Source: Veillonellaceae bacterium
Lineage (GTDB): Bacteria; Bacillota; Negativicutes; Veillonellales; Dialisteraceae
Assembly (NCBI GenBank): GCA_025992895.1
Contig: DAJPGA010000001.1
Span: forward strand, 445,001-509,000
Length of the DNA stretch: 64,000 nucleotides
Reading direction: 5' to 3'
Position 1 is the stretch's first letter, and every line of letters starts with the position of its first letter. Both the position numbers and the translations under genes were made by a program. The notes beneath the pieces are model-generated. The model was given only the letters and a program-made list of their open reading frames with translations. It made no database searches and was not told where the DNA came from. Of the stretch, positions 30,840-39,825 are shown piece by piece.

Positions 30840-31246
30840 GGCAAAAAAGACGAAATATACTCGATAAATACGTAGTATATTCATTGATTTTACGCGAAAC
30901 GTCTTAAAAACGGCTGATTTTTTTGAAAAAAGTTTCGGTACTCTTTTTCTGAAAAGGCACGATGGGGGCTATGCTGCATTTATGATTTATCCAAGTCTAT
31001 CCGAATTCTAAAATGTCTAAAGTCTGCAGTTATCAAACATAATTTTTTCGCTGAGTAATAAAACACCCGTCTTATTGAGAAAAATAGATGATTTTGGACG
31101 GTGGTATTGAGAAAAGTTAAACGCCAGGAAATGATTTTTTGATTTTATTTCAAACCATGCTTATAAATTATAAAATCATCATCAATAAGCATAATTGATA
31201 AGTTTTAAAGCATATCGAAGAAAATATAGATATAAAGTATACTCTA
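30840..31246. promoter_or_regulatory. Long AT-rich upstream region of TAA4
   Basis: About 400 bases without a gene. Much of it aligns with the region upstream of TAA5 (35530-35893), including GGTACTCTTTTTCTG, AGTTATCAAACATAAT and TTGAGAAAAGTTAAAC, and more weakly with that of remnant 2. Conservation outside any gene suggests regulator-binding sequence or recent duplication. Confidence 0.55.
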
Positions 31247-31275
31247 TTGACTTATTTTGCCGAAAAATATATACT
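31247..31275 (+). promoter_or_regulatory. TAA4 promoter
   Basis: TTGACT and TATACT with a 17-base spacer, giving a leader of about 195 bases before the start codon. Confidence 0.7.
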
Positions 31276-31317
31276 AAATGCAAGGAAAGGATTTGAAGCA
31301 TAGTAAACGTATCGAAT

Positions 31318-31339
31318 TGTGAGGCTGGGGAGCCTCGCA
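31318..31339 (+). promoter_or_regulatory. GGGG-loop hairpin in the TAA4 leader
   Basis: TGTGAGGCT-GGGG-AGCCTCGCA, nine pairs. The TAA5 counterpart CATGAGACT-GGGG-AGTCTCGTG differs at three pairs, each changed on both sides. Confidence 0.65.
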
Positions 31340-31474
31340 ATGGGGATGAATCATCGTTTGATTTTCAACAGCGGGGGCTGCGTCGAAAAGGAGAGTCATT
31401 GAAGATGCCGCTCAAATTCTAAGTTTCCAGAAAGGAAGGTATCTCGCCTGATTGGGCGGACCGGGGGTAGAAAA

Positions 31475-34400
31475 ATGAAGACGGGGAAGGACGCAAAGGT
31501 TAGTGCATCCGGGGGATGCAGGTATTTTCACGGGGGAAGCCGTTTGCGCCGGGCAGGAATGAGAGCAGCTCTGGCGGTTGCTCTCATTTTGTGTGCCGGA
31601 GGATGGAATATGGCAGAGGCCGCACCGGCCAATGATATCCTTCAAGGCAACGGGACATTTATCTATTATGGCATGGATCCGTATAATATCCGCCCGAAGG
31701 GCATGAGTATCGCCATTGGTAATAATGCGAAGATCCATCTGGACGCAGGAACGGAAGATGCACTCCTTTCCTTCGGATATGAAGCGGTGAAAGGCAAAGA
31801 TGATGACAGATTTGGTTACACCATAGCTGACAACACGGAAGCAAAGGAAAATCTGCCGGAAGGAATTGCCATCGGCACGAATTCTTTCGCAAGAACAGGA
31901 TCGATTGAAATCGGCGCGCATAATCTGGGAGCAGATGTGGAGATCGGGGATACGAAGGGATCGGATTTCAGCACGTACGGCTTCCGCCCTGCAGCCGGCA
32001 GGCAGCTAGGCGTGGCTTCGACGACGGTCGGCACGAATTCATATGCAAACGGCATGTTCACGACGACATATGGCAGCTACAATGTGCAGTCTAGCCAGTA
32101 CCAGGAACTCCATGAGATCGATACCATTTTTAATGGATATAAGAATGCGTTTGGCACTGTCGTCGGTTCCTTGAACTCCAATGAATCGATTACTGCCTTC
32201 CCTCATTCCGGCGCTGAAAACTCCATCATCGGGACAGGAAACCGTGTCAATAACAGCAGCGGTTCCATTGCCATCGGTACGGGCAATGAGGTGAAAAATA
32301 CATGGGGAGCAACTGCGGTAACGAATATTCTGAGTAAGCCGCTTGAATCTCCCAAAGCTATGCAGGATGCGATCATCGCAGGAACCAAGGAAAATCCAGG
32401 CGGCGCTGTCATGGCCATCGGCAATGGGAACAAGGTCGACAGCGTGTCGTTTGCCCAGATTCTTGGTACGGGGAATGAACTGAAAGGCAAAGTCGATTTC
32501 TTTAGCGGTGACAAGTATGTCATGATCGACGGGTACAACAATAGTTTCACGAGAGCAGACAATACGACGGTCATCGGAACGGCAAACAAGGGAAGCTATG
32601 TAACCAAGACCATTGTGATGGGAGATAATGCCAATGTGGAGAACGTTACCGGCGATGTCATGATCGGCGATACGAACAGCGCTTCTTATGTCAATTCCTC
32701 TCTGGTGGCAGGTGCTAAGAATACCATCACCGGGACATCAGGAACGCCAAGCGCATCCAATATCCTGGCCGGCGTGGGAAATACGGCCTCTGCTGTGCAG
32801 CATGTCTCTGCCATCGGCTCTGGAAATACGGTAACGAATGTGCAGCATGCTTCTGCCATCGGTTCCGGGAATATTGTCACCAATGCAAGCGCTGCGCAGG
32901 TTTTCGGGGATGATAACAAGAACAGTTATACAAATACATCCCTGGTGACAGGCGTGAAGAATACGCTTTCCGGCACCGAAGAAACGACGAGCACTTACAA
33001 TATCGTAAGCGGCGCGGAAAATACAGCGACGAGCGTGCAGCATGTTTCTGCTATCGGTTCTGGCAATACCGTCAATACGACTCTGTCGACGCAGATCCTT
33101 GGTGATACGAACAGCGTCAGTCTTACGAACTTATCCCAGGTGATCGGCAACAATAATAAGGTCTCCGGGTCAGCAGAAAAGCAGAGCGCATTCAATCTGA
33201 TCGCCGGCGGGACAAATACAGCTTCCAATGTGCTGTATACGACAGTGCTTGGCACGATAAACACGGCTTCTAATACAAGTATGTCGCAGGTTTCCGGTTA
33301 CTCGAACCGCGTAACGAATGCGGACTTCTCTCAGGTAAGCGGCGCAAATAATATACTCCTGGGACTTGCCACTAAGCAGAGTGCCAATAACGTCCTGAAC
33401 GGCTACAAAAATACAGCCGTCAATATCCAGCATGTTTCTGCCATCGGTTCACTGAATACAGTTTACAATTCGACAGCGACTCAGCTGATCGGCGATAACC
33501 GTTATCTCTCCGGCGCTGATCGTTCCGTCGTCATCGGATCGGCAGACAGCAATGAAGTGCATATGACAAGCGATGATATCGTCGCTGTCGGTTACAATTC
33601 CTATGCGACCGTCGCAGGCGGTGCAGCCTTCGGCTCGGAATCTGTCGCAAACACAGTGGCCGGTTACGCAGGCTATGATCCGCTGACAAATCTCGTTTCC
33701 ATGAACACCACTCCGACCTGGAAAGCAACGAGGAGTGCTGTTTCCGTCGGCGATGCAGCGAACGGCATCACCCGTCAGATCACTGGCGTCGCTGCCGGCA
33801 CGCAGGATACCGATGCCGTCAACGTAGCACAGCTGAAGAAAGTCGTCTTCGCGCAGCAGAATGCGAACTAGACAGAAATCAAGGCAGGCAACGGCATCCA
33901 GGTCATCAAGACAGCTGATGGCGTCTATACCATCAGCGCAAACATTACAGGCAGTGCCTCCACGACGGGCCAGACAACGACCAGCGTGGGAACAGCAGCC
34001 GCGGCTTCCACAAGTGAAAGCACAGAAGGGACTGGCTCAGGTACAGCATCTCCTGTTTCCAGAATGGCCCTGACCACGAGCAGTACATCTGCAGCAGGGA
34101 CTCGGAACACCAATAGCAGAAACTTTGGCACGACGGTCCTTCCGACGACTCCCGATAATGAAGCAGGTGTCCAGAACGGCGATGTCATCGTTATCCAGAA
34201 CGAAACAGAAGCCACCAACTTCACGGCCGACGACGGAAACACAGCAGCAGTTTCCCCGAACGGCACACTCTCCATCTTAGGGGACAGCAAGAATACAACT
34301 ACCACAGTTTCCGGAACGACCTTAAGCGTCGCTCTGAAAGATGATATTTCCGTAACAAGCGTTACGACTGGAAATACGAAGATTGATACGACGGGCGTCA

Positions 34401-34996
34401 CTATCCAGAACGGGCCGTCCATGACAAGTACAGGCATCGATGCCGGCAGCAAAGTCGTCAAGAACGTTGCCAATGGCGAAGTGTCCGAATCTTCCACAGA
34501 CGCTGTCAACGGCTCCCAGCTCTATGCCGTCAAGAATGATATCAGCAATCAGGGAAATCATCTGACCCAGATTGATAACCGCATCGGCAAACTCGACAGC
34601 CGCATCAATAAGGCAGGCGCCAATGCAGCAGCGCTCGCCGCTCTCCATCCGCTCGACTTCGATCCGGACGACAAATGGAACTTTGCGGCCGGCGTAGGCC
34701 ACTACCATGACGCCAACGCCGCAGCCGTCGGAGCCTTCTACCGCCCGAACGAAGACGTCATGCTCAGCATCGGCGCAGGCTTCGGCAACGGAGAGAACAT
34801 GCTGAACGCAGGCATTCCCTTCCATGTAGGACAGGGAAAGAACAGCTACCCGACCTCCAGGAAAGCCATGGCAAAGACCATTGATAACCTGAACAAGACC
34901 GTCGCAGCACAGAATGAAAAGATCGAAAAACTCGAGGCCATGCTCGAAAAACAGCAGGCCATGATCGACAAGATGGCTGAAAAAATCGGCCAGTAA
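31475..34996 (+). CDS. TAA4: trimeric autotransporter adhesin interrupted by one in-frame TAG
   Basis: 1174 codons. The start follows CCGGGGGTAGAAAA; the signal peptide ends near GGWNMAEAAPAND. A very long head built of GTGN- and IGDTNS-type repeats runs to about residue 760, followed by the neck DTDAVNVAQLKKV. Codon 799 (33869-33871) is TAG where TAA5 has CAG in QQNANQNQTEIKAG. The same frame then stays open to 34996 and encodes stalk, barrel (about 1043-1120; AGANAAALAALHPLDFDPDD) and periplasmic coiled coil. Termination at the TAG would leave a head without an anchor, which could not be displayed. Confidence 0.9.
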
Positions 34997-35066
34997 ATCA
35001 GAGGAATGAGTCCGGAGCCAAATCTTCCATATCTATCTCCACTCAATCCTCCGGACCTTCCATATA

Positions 35067-35139
35067 GTTCATCCGCACTTCCCGACTTTGCTGAAACCCA
35101 TCATCCTTCCAAATACTACGGTAAAGCATACGGATGAAC
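35067..35139 (+). promoter_or_regulatory. Long-range inverted repeat in the TAA4 3' region
   Basis: GTTCATCCG (35067) and CGGATGAAC (35131) pair across 55 bases. TAA3, TAA5 and remnant 1 carry corresponding pairs of different sequence at the same place. Confidence 0.5.
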
Positions 35140-35164
35140 AGAAGCGCCCACAGCACTTCAGCGC

Positions 35165-35200
35165 AAAAAGGACTTCCGACGCCTAAGGAAGTCCTTTTTG
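35165..35200 (+). terminator. TAA4 terminator
   Basis: AAAAAGGACTTCC/GGAAGTCCTTTTT followed by GCGTGGGG. Confidence 0.88.
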
Positions 35201-35204
35201 CGTG

Positions 35205-35325
35205 GGGGGATTTAGGAAGCGGCGATAGCGGTGAAGGCCGCCCCTGTCAGGGGAAGGTCCGGCCGGATGGCCGGGAAAGGGGTTCATCTCTGGCGGATGA
35301 AGTCCGGTTGTTTGGTTTTTAATCC
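35205..35325. repeat. Interspersed palindromic repeat
   Basis: GGCCGCCCCTGTCAGGGGAAG, TCCGGCCGGATGGCCGGG and the end signature GTCCGGTTGTTTGGTTTTT, directly after the TAA4 terminator. Confidence 0.6.
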
Positions 35326-35893
35326 TGACCTGGGCTTAGTGATATTGCAGCGCTGTTCACCTCTAAGACACCGTTTTTCCTGAATCTATTGGGATTCTTA
35401 AGGTCAACATTACTCATTTCTTCATGCATGGGCGTTTATATATGACTTTTTTACCAATGACGTTTTAGCGAACGAAAGGTACGGAATGTGCCGATGGCAG
35501 CATATATGCGGCAGGAGCGGAAGAAATTCAGCGATTTTATGCGAAATATCGTCTGGTTGAGGAAATTTTTTCAAAAAAGTTCTGGTACTCTTTTTCTCAG
35601 AGAGGGGCATGCAGGGTATGCCCTATTTATATTTCGACAAAATATATCGAAATTATAAAATATCTAAAATTCGAAGTTATTAAACATAATATTTTCCAGG
35701 AGTAAGAAAATAGTGCCTTATTGAGAAAATTAGATACTTTTGGAGGGGCGTAATTGAGAAAAGTTAAACATACAAAATTGAATTTTTGATTCTATTGAGA
35801 ATGCAGCCAATCAATTCTAACATCGTCAACGATAAGCAAAAGCGATAAGTTTAAGGCCAAATCAAAGAAAATATCGATATATCTCATAGATGA

Positions 35894-35923
35894 TTGACTT
35901 TATTCGATAGAGTTCTATATAAT
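35894..35923 (+). promoter_or_regulatory. TAA5 promoter
   Basis: TTGACT and TATAAT with an 18-base spacer, at the same relative place as the TAA4 promoter, about 200 bases before the start. Confidence 0.7.
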
Positions 35924-35965
35924 ATAGACATGAAAGGGGTTAAATGCATGTAGGACAAGTTCGAT

Positions 35966-35987
35966 CATGAGACTGGGGAGTCTCGTG
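35966..35987 (+). promoter_or_regulatory. GGGG-loop hairpin in the TAA5 leader
   Basis: CATGAGACT-GGGG-AGTCTCGTG. A second leader hairpin, TGCC-TGATT-GGGCA (near 36097), stands just before the ribosome binding site; in TAA4 it is CGCC-TGATT-GGGCG. Confidence 0.65.
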
Positions 35988-36125
35988 ATGGGATGGATGG
36001 TTGTTTAACTTTTCACAGCGGGGGCTGCGTCGAGAGGGAGAGTTAGTATGACAGGGGCTCCGCTCAAATTCTAAATTCCAAGACGGAAGGTGATCTGCCT
36101 GATTGGGCAGACCGGGGGTAGAAAA

Positions 36126-39100
36126 ATGAAAACGGGGAAAGACGCAAGAGTTAGTGTTTCCGGGGGACATTGTTTCCACGGGGGAAGTTGTTTACGCCGG
36201 GCAGGAATGAGGGCAGCGATGGCTGTTGCTCTTATTCTGTGCGCCGGAGGATGGATTCCAGCGCAAGCTGCAAGTACCAATGACATCGTCCAGGGTGAAG
36301 GGGCCAAAGTGGCCTATGATATCAGTCCTGGCAATGATGGGGCAAACATCGCGGTCGGAAACGACGCGCATGTATTCATTGGCGGCGGCACGCAGGAATC
36401 CGTTTTGTCTTTTGGCTATGAAGCAGATACGACTTACACAGATTTTGGATTTTTTAAACTTCCGACCGGTTTGAATATTCATTCAAATACCGCCGCTAAG
36501 GAAGCGCTGCCAGAAGGAATCGCTGTCGGCACCAATGCGTATGCAAGAACGGGATCGATTGAAATCGGTGCGCATACGCTGGGCGATGTTGCCATCGGGG
36601 ATACGACCGGATCCAGTTTCCTTGGAAATGTGCAGAATACAGGAACGGCAGCGGCTAAACAGCTTGGCGTCGCATCTACGACAGTCGGCACGAATTCTTA
36701 TTCCAATGGCATGTTCACGACGACGTATGGCAGCTACAACGTGCAGTCCAGCCCATATGAAGCTGGCGGCGGAATTGATACCATTACGAACGGCAGCAAG
36801 AATGCCTTTGCGACTGTCGTCGGTACATTGAACTCCAATGAATCATGGGCGGGCGATACCTATTCCGGAGTGGCGAACTCGATTGTCGGTGTCGCAAACC
36901 GCGTCAATAACAGCAACGGCGCCATTGTCATGGGATCCGGCAACCAGGTACAGAATTCAGTTGGCAGTGTCTACTCGATGGACTCAACAACGAAATTTGA
37001 TTCTGTAAAGGCGATGCAGGATGCCATCATCAACGGCACAACTGAAACAGCCGGCGGTGCCACGCTGGCCCTGGGCGGTGCAAACAGTGCGAATTATACA
37101 GCTTCGTCCCAGCTGATTGGCGTTAGGAACGTGCTGACCGGCACGGAAGATACAGCGAGCGCGTACAATATGCTCGATGGCGTAGGAAATACGGCTTCCA
37201 ATGTACAGCATGTGTCCGCTATCGGTTCGGAAAACACCATTACCGGTACAACGACGGCTCAGATTTTCGGTGATACGAATACGGTTTCCTATTCACAGGA
37301 GGTTTCCTCCGTCGGCTCAGAAAATACCTTCAACATTGCAACTGCCACTCAGGTCCTTGGCGATACGAACAGTGTAAGTTATGCCAGCCTATCGCAGGTC
37401 ATCGGCAACAATAATACGCTCACCGGGACGACAGAAAAGCAGAGTTCATTCAACCTGATCGCCGGCGAGACAAATACAGCTTCCAATGTGCAGTATGTTA
37501 CATTGACCGGCTCAGTCAATAAGCTGGAGAATACAGATAAATCAGTGATTTCTGGCTATTCGAACAATGTAAAGTATGCAAGCCTGTCTCAGGTGACCGG
37601 CGCGAACAATGCGCTCCTTGGTTTAGCAACCACGCAAAGCTCCAATAATATCGTGAGCGGTTATAGAAATATAGCATCTGGTGTGCAGAATGTCACTTCC
37701 GTAGGTTCAGCTAATACTGTTATTTCTTCAAAAATGACACAGGTCATCGGCGACAACAGGTACCTCTTAGGTGCTGATCATGCTGTCGTCATCGGTTCGG
37801 CAGACAGCAATGCAACGCAAATGAAGAGTGATGACATCGTCGCTGTCGGTTACAATTCTTATGCGACTGTCGCAGGCGGCGCAGCTTTCGGCTCGGAATC
37901 TGTCGCAAACACAGTGGCCGGTTATGCAGGCTATGATCCGCTGACAAATCTTGTTTCCATGAATACCACTCCGACCTGGAAAGCAACGAGGGGTGCTGTT
38001 TCCGTCGGTGATGCAGCGAACGGCATCACTCGTCAGATCACAGGCGTCGCTGCCGGCACGCAGGATACCGATGCCGTCAACGTAGCACAGCTGAAGAAAG
38101 TCGTCTTCGCGCAGCAGAATGCGAACCAGAACCAGACCGAAATCAAGGCTGGCAACGGCATCCAGGTCATCAAGACCGCTGACGGCACGTATACGATCAG
38201 CGCGAACATTACCGGCTGCGTATCCCCGACGGGCCAGACATCGGCCAGCGTGGGAACGACTGATACGACGAGTGCAGCAACAGAATCCACGACAGATTCC
38301 ACAAGCAGTTCCACCAGCACGACACCGGTTTCCAAACTGGCTGTCTCGAAACTGGCAGTCACAACACTGGCAGCGGATGAGACGAGCTCCGGCACTTCAG
38401 AAGGCTCTGGTACGTCTTCTGGCACGAATGCAGGCGGATCGACAATTCTTCCGGTGACTCCGGATGAAAATACCACCGTTCTGAACGGTGACGCTGTCGT
38501 CATCAGAAACGTAACAGATGCGACCAATTTCACGGCTGATGACGGAAATACCGCAGCGATTTCCCCGACCGGCACCCTCTCCATTCTGGGAGATGGAACC
38601 AATACAGAAACTTCTATTTCCGGCGATACCGTCAAAGTGGCGTTGAAAGATGACATCACTGTCAATAGCGTCACCATCAAGAACGGTCCGTCCATGACGA
38701 CGAGCGGCATCGATGCAGGAAGTAAGAAGATCACCAACGTAGCCAATGGCACCGTGGCAGAAGGCTCGACGGATGCCGTCAACGGCGGCCAGCTCTATGA
38801 AGTGAAGAACATGGTCAGCGATAATGACAGCCGTATTGCTCAGATGGACAACCGCATCGGCAGCCTTGGCCACCGCATCAACAAGGCCGGCGCGAATGCA
38901 GCCGCACTTGCCGCACTCCATCCTATCGATTATGATCCGGATGATAAATGGAATTTTGCAGCCGGCGTAGGCCACTACCATGACGCCAACGCCGCAGCCA
39001 TCGGCGCCTTCTACCGTCCGAATGAAGATATCATGTTCAGCGTCGGAGCCGGCTTCGGCAATGGCGAGAACATGCTGAACGCAGGCATTTCCTTCCATGT

Positions 39101-39311
39101 AGGACAGGGCAAGAACACCTATCCGACATCCAGGAAAATCATGGCAAAGACCATCGACAGCCTGAACAAGACCGTCGCAGCCCAGAGCGAAAAACTGGCC
39201 GCTCAGGATGCGAAGATCATATCCCAGGATGAAAAGATTGAAAAACTCGAGGCTATGCTTGAAAAACAGCAGGCCATGATCGAGAATATGGCAAAACAGC
39301 TCGGTCAGTAA
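36126..39311 (+). CDS. TAA5: trimeric autotransporter adhesin, intact
   Basis: 1061 residues. ATG 36126 is chosen because CCGGGGGTAGAAAA precedes it exactly as in TAA4; an ATG at 36090 lacks such a site. The signal peptide ends near GGWIPAQAAST. The head carries many IGDTNSVSYASLSQVIG-type repeats, the neck is TDAVNVAQLKKVVFAQQ, and a Ser/Thr-rich linker (about 715-775) precedes the stalk. The barrel (about 917-990; AGANAAALAALHPIDYDPDD) and a periplasmic coiled coil end the protein. It serves as the intact reference for TAA3 and TAA4. Confidence 0.94.
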   Translation: MKTGKDARVSVSGGHCFHGGSCLRRAGMRAAMAVALILCAGGWIPAQAASTNDIVQGEGAKVAYDISPGNDGANIAVGNDAHVFIGGGTQESVLSFGYEADTTYTDFGFFKLPTGLNIHSNTAAKEALPEGIAVGTNAYARTGSIEIGAHTLGDVAIGDTTGSSFLGNVQNTGTAAAKQLGVASTTVGTNSYSNGMFTTTYGSYNVQSSPYEAGGGIDTITNGSKNAFATVVGTLNSNESWAGDTYSGVANSIVGVANRVNNSNGAIVMGSGNQVQNSVGSVYSMDSTTKFDSVKAMQDAIINGTTETAGGATLALGGANSANYTASSQLIGVRNVLTGTEDTASAYNMLDGVGNTASNVQHVSAIGSENTITGTTTAQIFGDTNTVSYSQEVSSVGSENTFNIATATQVLGDTNSVSYASLSQVIGNNNTLTGTTEKQSSFNLIAGETNTASNVQYVTLTGSVNKLENTDKSVISGYSNNVKYASLSQVTGANNALLGLATTQSSNNIVSGYRNIASGVQNVTSVGSANTVISSKMTQVIGDNRYLLGADHAVVIGSADSNATQMKSDDIVAVGYNSYATVAGGAAFGSESVANTVAGYAGYDPLTNLVSMNTTPTWKATRGAVSVGDAANGITRQITGVAAGTQDTDAVNVAQLKKVVFAQQNANQNQTEIKAGNGIQVIKTADGTYTISANITGCVSPTGQTSASVGTTDTTSAATESTTDSTSSSTSTTPVSKLAVSKLAVTTLAADETSSGTSEGSGTSSGTNAGGSTILPVTPDENTTVLNGDAVVIRNVTDATNFTADDGNTAAISPTGTLSILGDGTNTETSISGDTVKVALKDDITVNSVTIKNGPSMTTSGIDAGSKKITNVANGTVAEGSTDAVNGGQLYEVKNMVSDNDSRIAQMDNRIGSLGHRINKAGANAAALAALHPIDYDPDDKWNFAAGVGHYHDANAAAIGAFYRPNEDIMFSVGAGFGNGENMLNAGISFHVGQGKNTYPTSRKIMAKTIDSLNKTVAAQSEKLAAQDAKIISQDEKIEKLEAMLEKQQAMIENMAKQLGQ

Positions 39312-39476
39312 AACAGGGAAAGAGTCCGGAGTCAAAATCTTCCATGTCTATCTCCACACGACCCTCCGGACCTTCCATATATTCCATCCGCACCTTCCCA
39401 AAACCAGCCCGTCGCCGTCTTCCTTCCATACACGGCAAGGCAGTTTACGGATGGACAGAAGCGCCCACAGCACTTC

Positions 39477-39514
39477 AAAAAAGGACTTCCAACGCCTACG
39501 GAAGTCCTTTTTGC
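39477..39514 (+). terminator. TAA5 terminator
   Basis: AAAAAAGGACTTCC/GGAAGTCCTTTTT followed by GCGTGGGG; TCCATCCG (39383) and CGGATGGA (39448) form the preceding long-range pair. Confidence 0.87.
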
Positions 39515-39772
39515 GTGGGGAAATGGGGGATTTCCATCCAGATGCGTCCCATATTCTTCTAATTTCCTCTATCCAAATCGAACTTATACAATTTAAACAA
39601 ATTCTTATTGTATAAGAATATTTCTATTTCGAATTAATTAAAATTATAATTTAGGCATACAATTTTGAAAATGCATATATGTTTCCTAAAAGGAAGTCCG
39701 GGAGGCCGCAGCAGGCGGCCGGGGAAAAGGAAGCCCGTGGCCTGGCATTTTCAGAAGTTTCAGCTCTGCGAT

Positions 39773-39788
39773 GCCTTCGGGGGAAGGC
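39773..39788 (+). promoter_or_regulatory. GGGG-loop hairpin in the TAA6 leader
   Basis: GCCTTC-GGGG-GAAGGC, 38 bases before the start. Confidence 0.6.
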
Positions 39789-39825
39789 GTTGCATGAAGG
39801 TATTTTTTTACGGGGGAAAAAGAAT

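Noticed and set aside
39679..39825. N-terminal extension of TAA6 from the upstream ATG
   Set aside because: The extension is basic, lacks a ribosome binding site, and ATG 39826 has the G-run site and a proper signal peptide as in the other adhesins.
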